Part shown: positions 1 to 8,264 of the stretch, one piece after another | Numbering within the stretch: position 1 is the stretch's first letter | How the letters are laid out: each line of letters begins with the position of its first letter | DNA from: Planctomycetes bacterium RIFCSPHIGHO2_12_FULL_52_36 | Lineage (GTDB): Bacteria; Planctomycetota; Brocadiia; Brocadiales; Bathyanammoxibiaceae | Reading direction: 5' to 3' | Assembly (NCBI GenBank): GCA_001828545.1 | Contig: MHYW01000127.1 | Coordinates: 1 to 17,921, forward strand | DNA: 17,921 bases | Made by a program: the position numbers and the translations under genes | The notes under the pieces: model-generated | Database searches by the model: none | The model's input: only the letters and a program-made list of their open reading frames with translations | What the model was told of the DNA's origin: nothing

Positions 1-1458
1 TATGACTCCCGCAAGGTGAGACCCGGCTACCTCTTCGTGGCAGTAGCGGGCTCTAAGGCCGACGGGCACACCTTTCTTCGCGAGGCCGTGGAAAGGGGTG
101 CAGTGGCCCTGGTTACAGAGAAGCCAGTCACGGCGAATCTGCTGGATGCACTGCCCGTCCCAGGTGGCCTTACCCGGATAGTGGTCCCCTCCTCCAGAAA
201 GGCCCTGGCCTGTCTCTCCAGTCGTTTCTATGGGGAGCCTTCAAAGTATCTAACCTTTATAGGCATTACTGGCACTAATGGCAAGACTACCATCTCTTAC
301 CTCCTCCGCTCCATCCTGGAGGCCTCGGGAAAGAAGGTGGGCCTTATAGGGACTGTAACGTGTTCTACCGGCCAGAGGTGCATACCCTCCAGTCACACTA
401 CCCCTGAATCCCTGGAACTCCACGGCCTCTTCAAGGAGATGTGGACCTCCGGGGTTACTCACGTGGTCATGGAAGTCTCCTCCCATGCCCTGACACAACA
501 CAGGGTGCATGGGATAGATTTCAAGGCGGCCATCTTCACCAATCTAAGTCAGGAACACCTGGACTATCACAAAGATATGGAGACCTACAGGGAGGCCAAG
601 GCCGTCCTCTTCCGCAGCCTCTCTCCAGAGGCCGTAGCGGTGCTTAATGCAGAGGACGCGTCCAGCCAGTACCTGGCCCAGCAGACCAGGGCCCAGGTAC
701 TCTGGTACTATCCAAAGGCTAATAAGGGTATACGGGGGGAGGTCCTGAGCACCTCACTGGAGGAGACGGAGGTGATGCTCTCGGATGGGAAGGAAGAACT
801 GCTGGTGAAGTCTCCTCTAATTGGAAAATATAACTTCTATAACCTGTTGGCCGCATCTACTACCGCACATGCCCTGGGCATAGGGCTGTCAGAGATTAAG
901 AGAGGGGTAGAATCCCTGGAGTGCCCTCCGGGGAGGCTGGAGCGGATACCGGGGCCAGGTTTCCATATATTTATAGACTACGCCCATACCCCCCATGCCC
1001 TGGAGTCTGCACTGGAGACCTTGAAGCCACTGGTGGAGAACCGCCTGCTGCTGGTCTTTGGGTGCGGTGGAGACAGGGACAGGGGGAAAAGGCCGCTGAT
1101 GGGCCAGATGGCAGAGAGGTACGCAGACCGCTTCTGGCTTACCAGTGATAATCCCCGCAGTGAGCCACCCATGCAGATTATCAAGGAGATAGAGAGGGGT
1201 ATAAGCGGCAAGTCTTACAGGGTAGAGCCTGACAGGCGCCTGGCCATAGAGCAGGCCCTTTCCCAGGCCGTAAGGGGAGACGTGGTGCTTATAGCCGGTA
1301 AGGGGCATGAGCAGACCCAGGACCTGGGGAAACTCGTTATCCCCTTTGATGATAGGGAGGTAGTGGGACAGGTGCTCTCTAAGTGGACCGCCAGGGGAAA
1401 GGCGGCAGAGGCCGTTCCCCCAGCGGTGGAGGAATTACAGCATGCAGGGTCTTTGTAG
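1..1458 (+). CDS. murE: UDP-MurNAc-L-Ala-D-Glu:meso-diaminopimelate ligase MurE (5' partial)
   Basis: Cytoplasmic ATP-dependent ligase that adds the third residue, here probably meso-diaminopimelate, to UDP-MurNAc-dipeptide. The reading frame is open to base 1 and its first codons read YDSRKVRPGYLFVAVAG, the conserved N-terminal UDP-binding motif, so the gene starts upstream and the GTG at 16 is internal. Probably only 20-30 residues are missing. Visible motifs are the P-loop TGTNGKTT, the HTTPE substrate motif, SQEHLDYH, a YREAKAVLF segment holding the usual carbamylated lysine, and DNPRSEPP near the C-terminus. DNPR is the signature of meso-DAP-specific MurE enzymes, which predicts a Gram-negative type A1gamma peptidoglycan. 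The gene ends in TAG, whose last base is the first base of a perfect palindrome. It heads the visible part of the dcw operon. Confidence 0.97.
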   Translation, partial: YDSRKVRPGYLFVAVAGSKADGHTFLREAVERGAVALVTEKPVTANLLDALPVPGGLTRIVVPSSRKALACLSSRFYGEPSKYLTFIGITGTNGKTTISYLLRSILEASGKKVGLIGTVTCSTGQRCIPSSHTTPESLELHGLFKEMWTSGVTHVVMEVSSHALTQHRVHGIDFKAAIFTNLSQEHLDYHKDMETYREAKAVLFRSLSPEAVAVLNAEDASSQYLAQQTRAQVLWYYPKANKGIRGEVLSTSLEETEVMLSDGKEELLVKSPLIGKYNFYNLLAASTTAHALGIGLSEIKRGVESLECPPGRLERIPGPGFHIFIDYAHTPHALESALETLKPLVENRLLLVFGCGGDRDRGKRPLMGQMAERYADRFWLTSDNPRSEPPMQIIKEIERGISGKSYRVEPDRRLAIEQALSQAVRGDVVLIAGKGHEQTQDLGKLVIPFDDREVVGQVLSKWTARGKAAEAVPPAVEELQHAGSL

Positions 1459-1485
1459 TAGGGGCGAACGGCCGTTCGCCCCTAC
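1458..1485. repeat. Perfect 28-bp palindrome of the GTAGGGGC family
   Basis: Arms GTAGGGGCGAACGG and CCGTTCGCCCCTAC are exact reverse complements with no spacer. The element starts on the last base of the murE stop codon and sits 35 bp before the next gene. As RNA it would form a very stable hairpin but has no T-run, so it is more likely an inserted repeat or mRNA-stability hairpin than a terminator. Related elements with the same GTAGGGGC end lie at 10102-10128 and 11583-11610. Confidence 0.85.
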
Positions 1486-1520
1486 GCATGTCTAATGTCT
1501 AGACGGAGGTAAGGACTGAG

Positions 1521-1730
1521 ATGCTCTTAGAATGCAAGGTATGTAATAGGGTAAAGAAGTTTGGGGAGTGGATAGACACCTCTCTTGAATTCAGGGCATT
1601 AGTGAGAGAGACAGGAGTGGACATAATTCATGTAGTTTGTCCTCACTGCGAGGAAGAGGCTTTGACGGTATCAACGGCGTTGCCGCTAATATCTGCGGTG
1701 CTGTCATCCGTCGGCGCCTCGCGGGAATAA
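1521..1730 (+). CDS. Small two-CxxC (zinc-ribbon-like) protein, function unknown
   Basis: A 69-residue protein I do not recognise. It has two paired-cysteine motifs, CKVC at residues 5-8 and CPHC at about residues 40-43, spaced as in small zinc ribbons or rubredoxin-like knuckles. There is no signal peptide or obvious membrane span. The C-terminal third (LTVSTALPLISAVLSSVG) is hydrophobic and could be a short amphipathic or buried helix. The start is supported by GGAGGT at 1505-1510, about ten bases before ATG. It lies between murE and murF on the same strand, where dcw clusters do not usually carry a gene, and it is probably co-transcribed. A role in peptidoglycan synthesis is suggested by position only. 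It is real coding on the basis of its ribosome site, the CxxC pattern and its fit in the gap. Confidence 0.72.
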   Translation: MLLECKVCNRVKKFGEWIDTSLEFRALVRETGVDIIHVVCPHCEEEALTVSTALPLISAVLSSVGASRE

Positions 1731-1788
1731 ATAAGACAGGCGCAGGGTGTCCCTGATTAATCAGAGACCCCTACATGGGAGAGACCTG

Positions 1789-3264
1789 ATGGAAGCCCTC
1801 TGGGGTTGGGAGATTGTAGAGGCAGTTAAAGGCATTCACAAGGGCGGTAAAAAGGACTTCCTCTTGAGCGGAGTGTCCACGGACACGAGGCTCCTGAAGG
1901 CAGGGGAACTCTTTGTGGCCATCTCCGGGAAGAAGTACGATGGTCATGCCTTTATACCTCATGCCCTGGCAAAAGGGGCAGGGGGTCTTCTGGTCTCAAG
2001 GGACGTAGGTGGTGTTCCTTCCGACGTCCTGGTGGTGGAGGTAAAGGATACCATAGAGGCCCTGGGCAGGCTGGCCAGATACTACAAAGAAAAGCTCCCC
2101 GTGAAGGTAGTGGCAGTTACTGGTACCAATGGCAAGACCAGCACAAAGGAGATGCTGCACCACCTCCTTTCCCCTTCCTTCCGTATGGTTAGCTCTCCTG
2201 GGAATTATAACAATTTTGTGGGCGTACCCTTAAGCCTCTTTCAAATGGAGCCCTACCACGAGCTGGCAGTTATTGAGATGGGGACCAGTGCCCCGGGAGA
2301 GATACGCTGGCTGTCCTGGATGACGCAACCTGAGATTGGGGTCATTACCAACGTCTCTGAGGCACATCTGGAAGGGTTGGGGGACGTGGAGGGGGTAGCC
2401 ATGGCCAAGGCGGAGCTTATAGAGAATATCAACCAGGGTGGGTACCTGGCATTTAATGCGGACAACCCGTGGTGTCAATGGATGGCCAAGACTTTCCCGG
2501 GACGGTTTATCAGTTTTGGTCTTGGTGAGGGGGCGCATATCAGGGGTACCGAGCTAAAGGAGCAGGAAGGGGGGCTTTCTTTCACCGTTAACGGACGCCA
2601 CAACGTCTTTCTAAATACACCAGGGGTCCATAACGTTTACAACGCCCTGGCTGCCCTGGCGGTAGGGTATAGTCTGGGGCTTAACCTGGGGGAACTCAGT
2701 CTGAGGTTGGCGGATTTCCGTCTGCCCCCTATGAGGATGGAAAAACACCGTGTAGGTGGTGTGACCATTATAAATGATGCCTACAATGCCAATCCTGCCA
2801 GTATGTTTGCCGCCCTTGCGGAGTTATCACGCATGAACGTCTCTGGACAAAAATGTCTTATCTGCGGGGACATGGCAGAGTTGGGGAAGGAGGCGGTAGA
2901 CCTCCACGTGGAGTTGGGAGAAAGGATTGCGGCAGCGGACGTAGAGCTCCTCCTGGTAACGGGGCGCTTTGCCGTTGAGGTGGCAAGGGGCGCCCTGGAG
3001 GCCGGGATGGCAAAGTGGCAGATACAGGTCTGCAACAATCTTGATGAGGTCTGTAATGCAGCCACGACGTACCTGAAAGAGGGGGATACCGTCCTCCTGA
3101 AGGGTTCCAGGTGCATGCGTTTAGAAGAGGTGTGCAGCCATTTGAAAGAACATTTCTCCAGTCCACTTTTTTTACAAGGTCAGTCCGCCTCATGCGGATC
3201 AGATATGGCCCAGGCGGACGGTGATAAGGACCTGGCCTTGTCTGAAGAAAGGGTGCCGGCTTGA
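1789..3264 (+). CDS. murF: UDP-MurNAc-tripeptide:D-Ala-D-Ala ligase MurF
   Basis: Adds the D-Ala-D-Ala dipeptide (made by Ddl downstream) to UDP-MurNAc-tripeptide, completing the soluble muropeptide. The order is a MurE/F N-terminal domain (STDTRLLKAGELFVAISG), the P-loop TGTNGKTSTKE at about residues 111-121, the central ATPase motif with MGTSAPGEI and NVSEAHLEGLG, then a C-terminal ligase domain with NDAYNANPASM and CGDMAELG. I chose ATG 1789 because GGGAGAG lies five bases upstream and the product MEALWGWEIVEAV begins as MurF proteins do. An in-frame GTG at 1747 would add 14 residues with a poor ribosome site. The last ~30 residues are an unusual tail, QSASCGSDMAQADGD, encoded by an inserted palindromic repeat. 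The stop overlaps the mraY start region. Confidence 0.96.
   Translation: MEALWGWEIVEAVKGIHKGGKKDFLLSGVSTDTRLLKAGELFVAISGKKYDGHAFIPHALAKGAGGLLVSRDVGGVPSDVLVVEVKDTIEALGRLARYYKEKLPVKVVAVTGTNGKTSTKEMLHHLLSPSFRMVSSPGNYNNFVGVPLSLFQMEPYHELAVIEMGTSAPGEIRWLSWMTQPEIGVITNVSEAHLEGLGDVEGVAMAKAELIENINQGGYLAFNADNPWCQWMAKTFPGRFISFGLGEGAHIRGTELKEQEGGLSFTVNGRHNVFLNTPGVHNVYNALAALAVGYSLGLNLGELSLRLADFRLPPMRMEKHRVGGVTIINDAYNANPASMFAALAELSRMNVSGQKCLICGDMAELGKEAVDLHVELGERIAAADVELLLVTGRFAVEVARGALEAGMAKWQIQVCNNLDEVCNAATTYLKEGDTVLLKGSRCMRLEEVCSHLKEHFSSPLFLQGQSASCGSDMAQADGDKDLALSEERVPA
3183..3219. repeat. 37-bp palindromic repeat inside the murF 3' end (TCCGCC family, long form)
   Basis: Outer arms GTCCGCCT and AGGCGGAC are exact reverse complements. 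The left half contains the inner imperfect palindrome TCCGCCTCATGCGGA. It is read through in frame as part of the MurF tail, beyond the conserved ligase domain. Confidence 0.75.
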
Positions 3265-3272
3265 TACTAAAC

Positions 3273-4355
3273 ATGTACTACTTGTTTTCAACACAGATAC
3301 CCGGCAGTCCCCTGGAAGATACCGTTTTAAGGGCGACTTTGGCGGCGCTTACGGCCTTTCTGGTTAGTCTACTCCTCGGGACGAAGGTTATTAGAAAGCT
3401 TGGGGAATACCAGGTGAGAGAGGACACGTCCAAGACCCATTCTGAAAAGCTCCGTGACCTCCACGCAAACAAGAGGAATACCCCTACCATGGGGGGGATA
3501 ATAGTCCTCCTTGCACTTTTCATCTCTGCGGCCCTGTGGTGTAACGTCAAGGATTACACCATAGGTCTCCTGTTTTTGACGGCCGCAGGACTAGGCGTCC
3601 TGGGTTTTGCGGATGACTATCTGAAACTGACTGTAAAAGATTGCTTTGGTATGAGGGACAGAACCAAACTGTCCTTTCAGCTAGCCTTGGGCCTAATCCT
3701 GGGCATTGCCATATATCAGCACTTCAAGAGTTCAGGGGTAGGCACGGGCATTAACCTACCCTTTTTCAGGGAAGACGTAGAGCTTGGATACCTGTACGTG
3801 GTGGTGGTGATGTTTTATGTGGCCTGGAGCTCTAATGCGGTAAACCTTACGGATGGGCTGGATGGCCTGGCCATAGGCTGTACGATACTGGCCGGCCTGG
3901 CGCTCTGCTTTGTGGCCTATGCCCTGGGAGACAGGGAGACTAGCCTGTTTTTGGGGATTAATCATATACCCTGGGCCAAAGAGCTCAGCGTCTTTTGTGC
4001 CGCCCTGGTTGGTTCGGGGCTGGGTTTCCTATGGTACAACGGGTTTCCGGCACAGGCCTTTATGGGGGATGTCGGCTCTCTAAGTGTGGGAGGGGTACTG
4101 GCAGTGGTAGCACTCCTGCTCAAGCAGGAACTCCTTTTCATACTCATAGGGATGGTCTTTATGCTGGAGGCCTTTTCGGTATTTCTCCAGGTGGTGGTAT
4201 TTAAATTGTCGGGCAGGAGGGTCTTTTATTGCGCCCCCCTGCATCACCATTTTCAGTTCATAGGCTGGCCAGAGTCCAAGATAACGGTGAGGTTCTGGAT
4301 AGTTGCAGCCGTCATGGGCTTCTTGGGACTCCTGATTTTCAGGATAGGACTATGA
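3273..4355 (+). CDS. mraY: Phospho-MurNAc-pentapeptide transferase MraY
   Basis: Integral membrane enzyme that transfers phospho-MurNAc-pentapeptide to undecaprenyl phosphate, giving lipid I. The 360 residues contain the family signatures in order: HANKRNTPTMGG, GFADDYLKL with the Mg-binding aspartate pair near residues 114-115, NLTDGLDGLA and the cytoplasmic PLHHHFQFIGWPE histidine loop. About ten hydrophobic spans are apparent, as expected. The ATG at 3273 gives MYYLFS, matching the usual MraY start. A TTG at 3261 overlapping the murF stop has a slightly better placed AAAGGGTG and would add four residues, so the start is uncertain by 12 bases. The stop overlaps ftsW as ATGA, which implies coupled translation. 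murD, normally found directly downstream, is not here. Confidence 0.96.
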   Translation: MYYLFSTQIPGSPLEDTVLRATLAALTAFLVSLLLGTKVIRKLGEYQVREDTSKTHSEKLRDLHANKRNTPTMGGIIVLLALFISAALWCNVKDYTIGLLFLTAAGLGVLGFADDYLKLTVKDCFGMRDRTKLSFQLALGLILGIAIYQHFKSSGVGTGINLPFFREDVELGYLYVVVVMFYVAWSSNAVNLTDGLDGLAIGCTILAGLALCFVAYALGDRETSLFLGINHIPWAKELSVFCAALVGSGLGFLWYNGFPAQAFMGDVGSLSVGGVLAVVALLLKQELLFILIGMVFMLEAFSVFLQVVVFKLSGRRVFYCAPLHHHFQFIGWPESKITVRFWIVAAVMGFLGLLIFRIGL

Positions 4356-5590
4356 GGTTGCCAGAGCCGGGAGGCGTAGTGGTGGGGTTAACGGGTTGTC
4401 TCCTAGGGATAGGGATAGTGATGGTGTACAGCTCCGATTGGGTTAGTTCCCTCGGACAAAGGGGCGATTCCTCTGCCCTTCTGAAGCACATGGTTGCCCT
4501 CGGCCTGGGTACAGGGGCCATGGTCGGTCTCCTCTGTTTTGATTACAGGAGGTTGGAGTCTTTGTGGTACGTATGGCTTGCCCTGGCCCTCTCCGGGCTT
4601 GTGCTGGTACTGGTTCCGGGCATAGGGACCCTCCAGAACGGGGCCAGGAGGTGGATAAGGCTAGGGCCTATGATGGGGTTTCAGCCCTCGGAGTTTGCCA
4701 AGCTGGTGCTGGTAATATTTATGGCTAGATGGGCCTCAAGGTATCAGGGGAGGATGCGAGAGTTCTTGAGGGGTTTCTTGTTCCCCCTGCTGGCCGTGAT
4801 GGGCTTTACCGTCCTTACGGTACTTGAGCCGGATTTTGGTACTGCCGGGTTTATGGCCGTCCTCGGCATGATGCTCTTAATAGCGGCTGGGAGCAGGTGG
4901 GTCTACGTGGGTGCCGCCGCCTTGTCCCTTGTCCCCGTCCTCTTCCTTCTCATACATCATGCCGCCTACAGGAAGGCCAGGGTACTGGCCTTCATGGACC
5001 CCTGGAGTGATGCTTCAGGGGCAGGCTACCACATTATCCAGTCCTGGATAGCCCTGGGTTCGGGTGGTTCCCTTGGGGATGGTCTGGGAAAGGGTTATCA
5101 GAAGCTGTTTTTCCTCCCCGAGTGTAGTGGTGATTTTATCTTTGCCACACTGGGGGAGGAACTGGGGTTTGCAGGCACCTTCTCCGTAGTCTTACTCTTT
5201 GCCCTCCTGGCATGGCAGGGGCTGAGGGTCTCCTTGAGGGCGACCGAGACCTTTGGGCAAATCCTTGCCCTGGGATTAACCTTCATGCTCTGCTACCAGG
5301 CGGCCTTTAATATGGCGGTGGTGCTGGGTTGTGTGCCGACAAAAGGGATACCGCTTCCTTTTATTAGCTCAGGCGGGTCTTCCCTCCTGCTCTCTATGGC
5401 GGCGGTGGGATTGCTGTTAAATATCTCCATACACTCTCAGGAGAAAGAAGGAGTGTTTTCCTGGAGACCGGGCTTCTTGATGAGGAAATCTGCTGGGGCA
5501 TGTGTGCCCTGTACCAGTAAGGTCCAGGGTGTGATGAGGGGGACGCCGGGGTGGCAAGGCCGCCCTTATCAAAGGCGTGGGATTTCTTGA
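4352..5590 (+). CDS. ftsW: SEDS-family septal peptidoglycan glycosyltransferase FtsW
   Basis: Polymerises lipid II into glycan strands at the division site with a partner class B PBP. The 412-residue polytopic protein shows SEDS motifs: GARRWIRLGPMMGFQPSEFAKL, VLEPDFGTAGFM, the large-loop segment LGKGYQKLFFLPECSGDFIFATLGEELG (containing the conserved Asp before FIF), and PTKGIPLPFISSGGSSLL in the last third. The start is the ATG of the ATGA overlap with mraY. The frame stays open upstream to 4229, but that stretch lies inside mraY and encodes no FtsW-like sequence. The ~45-residue tail after the last membrane span is not conserved. The partner FtsI would be expected upstream of murE, outside the window. 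The dcw position favours FtsW over RodA. Confidence 0.94.
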   Translation: MRLPEPGGVVVGLTGCLLGIGIVMVYSSDWVSSLGQRGDSSALLKHMVALGLGTGAMVGLLCFDYRRLESLWYVWLALALSGLVLVLVPGIGTLQNGARRWIRLGPMMGFQPSEFAKLVLVIFMARWASRYQGRMREFLRGFLFPLLAVMGFTVLTVLEPDFGTAGFMAVLGMMLLIAAGSRWVYVGAAALSLVPVLFLLIHHAAYRKARVLAFMDPWSDASGAGYHIIQSWIALGSGGSLGDGLGKGYQKLFFLPECSGDFIFATLGEELGFAGTFSVVLLFALLAWQGLRVSLRATETFGQILALGLTFMLCYQAAFNMAVVLGCVPTKGIPLPFISSGGSSLLLSMAAVGLLLNISIHSQEKEGVFSWRPGFLMRKSAGACVPCTSKVQGVMRGTPGWQGRPYQRRGIS

Positions 5591-6774
5591 GGGTTGTCTT
5601 TGCTGGAGGTGGAACGGGTGGTCATATTATGGCTGGCCTGGCCGTGGCTGAGGGGATTAAGGCGCGCTATCCACAGGCGGAGATATGCTTTGTCAGCACA
5701 GGTAACGCCCTGGAAGAACGGTGTCTGGAAGGAAAGGGTTACAAATTCTTTAAGACAAAGGCCAGGGCCTGGAAAGGTTCTTTAATCGGGATGACGCTAT
5801 TCCTTATCAGTTTTGTAGTGAGTTTTCTCAGGTGTCTCTGGTACTGGAGGGAGCTGAGGCCGGACGTGGTCTTTGGGCTGGGAGGTTATGCCTCTCTGGT
5901 TCCGGTGATATGTGCCTATATGCGAAGGGTACCCGTCCTCTTGCTGGAACAGAACGTGGTGCCAGGGAAGGCGACCAGGTTTCTTGCCCCATGGGCGGAC
6001 CTTGTCCTGTGCCACTGGACGGCCTCGGCGCGGTGGCTTTCTTGTGGAGAGAGGCTCCGCTTTACGGGTACTCCACTGAGGGGAGGACTTTTTGGACGGC
6101 AACCGACTACTCCACCTCAGGCAGACCAATCTGCCTCAGGCGGAATAGCCGGATTGGGGAGCAAGGGCCCTACCCTTCTGGTCTTGGGAGGCAGTCAGGG
6201 GGCAAGGGCTATTAATGATGCGATGGTAGAAGGCCTTCCTCTACTAAAGGAGAGGGTGCCGGGTCTCAGGGTTATCCACTCCACGGGGAAAGAGGGCTAC
6301 GCAAGGGTGAAGGGCGCCTACGAGAGACTGGGTATGGAGGAGGGCGTGTTTGATTTTCTTGTGGATATGGGTGCGGCGTATTCTTCTGCTGACCTGGTAC
6401 TGTCCAGGGCAGGGGCGACTACTCTGGCAGAGATTACTGCCTGGGGGTTACCTGCCGTGTTGATACCTTATCCTCATAGTGCCGACGGCCATCAGTACAG
6501 TAATGCGGAGGAACTTGCCGCTGGAGGGGCGGCAGTGGTGGTAAAAGAGCGGGACCTTACGGTCCAGGGGCTTACGGAGTTACTCCTGGGGGTACTTACG
6601 GATGGAGAAAGGCTCCAGGGGATGCGTCGGGCCTCAATGGCCATGGGCAAACCTTCCGCTACGCAGGAGGTCATACAGTGCATGCTGGAACTCCTTGAGG
6701 GTGGTAGGCGGTCAGACCGCGGGCATCAAAAAGGGGAGAGGGTATGTCAGAGTTTATCACCACAGGCGCTTTAG
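5551..6774 (+). CDS. murG: UDP-GlcNAc:undecaprenyl-PP-MurNAc-pentapeptide GlcNAc transferase MurG
   Basis: Peripheral GT28 glycosyltransferase making lipid II on the inner membrane face. It has GGGTGGH near residues 19-25, the acceptor-side LEQNVVPGKATR, then the C-terminal UDP-GlcNAc domain with GGSQGARAIN (about 213-222) and RAGATTLAEITAWGLPAVLIPYPHSADGHQ. The chosen start is GTG 5551, preceded by GAGGGGGA. A TTG at 5587, overlapping the ftsW stop, gives the family-typical start MRVVFAGGGTGGH and is a serious alternative. The interdomain linker contains PPQADQSASGG at residues 188-198, encoded by two copies of a dispersed palindrome. The C-terminus carries an arginine-rich extension over another small inverted repeat. 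It overlaps murC by 31 bp. Confidence 0.96.
   Translation: MARPPLSKAWDFLRVVFAGGGTGGHIMAGLAVAEGIKARYPQAEICFVSTGNALEERCLEGKGYKFFKTKARAWKGSLIGMTLFLISFVVSFLRCLWYWRELRPDVVFGLGGYASLVPVICAYMRRVPVLLLEQNVVPGKATRFLAPWADLVLCHWTASARWLSCGERLRFTGTPLRGGLFGRQPTTPPQADQSASGGIAGLGSKGPTLLVLGGSQGARAINDAMVEGLPLLKERVPGLRVIHSTGKEGYARVKGAYERLGMEEGVFDFLVDMGAAYSSADLVLSRAGATTLAEITAWGLPAVLIPYPHSADGHQYSNAEELAAGGAAVVVKERDLTVQGLTELLLGVLTDGERLQGMRRASMAMGKPSATQEVIQCMLELLEGGRRSDRGHQKGERVCQSLSPQAL
6111..6144. repeat. Paired TCCGCC-family palindromes in the murG interdomain linker
   Basis: Two degenerate 15-bp copies, TCCACCTCAGGCAGA and TCTGCCTCAGGCGGA, are separated by CCAA. Each is nearly self-palindromic, and the pair also forms one larger inverted repeat of about 34 bp. 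They are translated in frame as PPQADQSASGG between the two Rossmann domains of MurG. Confidence 0.8.
6708..6720. repeat. Small inverted repeat in the murG C-terminal extension
   Basis: GCGGTC-A-GACCGC is an exact 6-bp inverted repeat with one central base. It lies beyond the conserved MurG domain and 23 bp before the murC start. It may be another short palindromic repeat or a local mRNA hairpin; a single copy cannot decide. Confidence 0.45.
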
Positions 6775-8264
6775 AGGCAGGTGTACTATCGGCGTTGCAA
6801 GGGTCTCTGGTTTATCTCATAGGGATTGGTGGTGCTGGTATGAGCGGTATGGCTAAGGTGCTTATGAAAGGCGGGTGTATAGTGCATGGTTCCGACATGC
6901 AACCCTCCCAGTCTCTACTTCATCTGGAGGAGTTGGGGGCCAAAATAACCCTGAGACAGGACGGCTCCTGGCTCAGCCCCCAGGCTAGACTGGTAGTAAT
7001 CTCGGCCGCCGTACAAGAGGATAACCCGGACCTGAAGAAGGCCAAGGGTTTTGGCCTGCAGGTAATTAAATATGCCCAGATGCTAGGTTCATTGATGGGA
7101 GACAAGGTGGGGATTGCCGTGAGTGGTACCCATGGAAAGACCACTACTACCGCTATGGTAGCCACCCTCCTCAAGGAGGCGGGGGAAGACCCCAGTTTTG
7201 TAATTGGAGGTGAGGTGCCAGGATTGGGAGGGAGTTCCGGCCTGGGCAGCAGTAAGTATTTCGTGGCAGAGGCCTGCGAGTATGACAGGTCCTTCCTGCA
7301 TATGCGACCCCAAGTAGGGATTATAACAAATATAGAAGAAGACCATCTGGATTACTATAAGGACCTGGAAGGGGTGATCGGGGCCTTCAGGAATTTTGCC
7401 CAGGGGGTATCAAGAAATGGTTTGCTGGTGGTGGCCCATGGGGACGTGAACATCATGAAGGCCATCCCACAGGACGTGCCTTGCAATGTAGAGACGTTTT
7501 CCATTGGTTCTGCCTCCTCCTCCTGGAGGGCAACGCCTCCCGTCCGGGGAGGGGGACTCAATTCTTTTAAGGTATATTACAAAGAGGACCATTATGGAGA
7601 TTTTGCCCTGGGGGTGCCCGGCAGCCATAACGTCAAGAATGCCCTGGCGGCTATCGCCGTGGGACATTGGGCCGGCCTGCCGAAGGAGATTATGCAGAAG
7701 GCCTTGAAGGAATTCAGGGGGGCTAACCGCAGGTTCCAGATGCTGGACACGGTGCGTGGGGTGACGGTCATAGACGATTATGGGCATCACCCTACGGAGG
7801 TATGCGCTACGTTGCAGGCGGCCAGGGAACACTTCCAGGGGAGGAAGCTGTGGTGCATCTTCCAGCCCCATCAGCACACCCGTACCAGGTTCTTCCTTAG
7901 CAGGTTCGCCAGGGCCTTCAGGGAGGCGGATGAGGTGGTCTTCACGGACATCTATCCTGCCAGGGACAGCAAGGAGGATATGGAGTCGGTTAGCTCCGTT
8001 GACCTCCTGAAGGAGGCACAGAGGGAAGAAGTCAGGGCCTTGTACGTATCTGGCCTGGATAATGTGGCAAGTGAGGTATACCCACGGCTCCGGGAAGGTG
8101 ACGTGGTGATGACCATGGGAGCCGGGGACGTGTGGAAAGTAGGGGTGGAGCTTGTTTCTCTCTTGCGAGGCGGTATCCGCCTGAGGCGGACTGGCGTCGG
8201 CGGCAGCACTGCCTGGCAAAGAAATGGACATTACGATGGTCAAGGACTTAAGAGGCAAAATTAA
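6744..8264 (+). CDS. murC: UDP-N-acetylmuramate:L-alanine ligase MurC
   Basis: Adds the first amino acid of the stem peptide to UDP-MurNAc. The 506 residues show the nucleotide-fold motif GIGGAGMSGMA at 27-37, the P-loop GTHGKTTTT near 128-136, EACEYDRSFL, NIEEDHLDYY, the DDYGHHPTEV and FQPHQHTRTRFF motifs diagnostic for MurC over the other Mur ligases, and GAGDVWKVG near the end. The ATG is preceded by AGGGGAGAGG. The terminal ~30 residues, including IRLRRTG, extend past the family's usual end and are encoded over a TCCGCC-family palindrome. The stop lies inside murB, with a 41-bp overlap. An Ala-specific ligase is expected; the sequence gives no sign of altered specificity. Confidence 0.97.
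   Translation: MSEFITTGALEAGVLSALQGSLVYLIGIGGAGMSGMAKVLMKGGCIVHGSDMQPSQSLLHLEELGAKITLRQDGSWLSPQARLVVISAAVQEDNPDLKKAKGFGLQVIKYAQMLGSLMGDKVGIAVSGTHGKTTTTAMVATLLKEAGEDPSFVIGGEVPGLGGSSGLGSSKYFVAEACEYDRSFLHMRPQVGIITNIEEDHLDYYKDLEGVIGAFRNFAQGVSRNGLLVVAHGDVNIMKAIPQDVPCNVETFSIGSASSSWRATPPVRGGGLNSFKVYYKEDHYGDFALGVPGSHNVKNALAAIAVGHWAGLPKEIMQKALKEFRGANRRFQMLDTVRGVTVIDDYGHHPTEVCATLQAAREHFQGRKLWCIFQPHQHTRTRFFLSRFARAFREADEVVFTDIYPARDSKEDMESVSSVDLLKEAQREEVRALYVSGLDNVASEVYPRLREGDVVMTMGAGDVWKVGVELVSLLRGGIRLRRTGVGGSTAWQRNGHYDGQGLKRQN
8176..8190. repeat. TCCGCCTGAGGCGGA palindrome in the murC tail
   Basis: A 15-bp copy of the dispersed repeat in the inverted central orientation (TGA rather than TCA). It is translated as IRLRRT. 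In another frame this orientation would place TGA in frame, so the frame actually used avoids a stop. Confidence 0.85.

Noticed and set aside
4229..4351. Upstream extension of ftsW into mraY
   Set aside because: The translated stretch is out-of-frame mraY sequence. The ATGA junction at 4352 gives a normal FtsW N-terminus.
7410..8258. 282-codon open frame on the minus strand opposite murC
   Set aside because: A shadow of the G+C-rich murC coding strand, with no ribosome site, domain or signal; MurC on the other strand is unambiguous.
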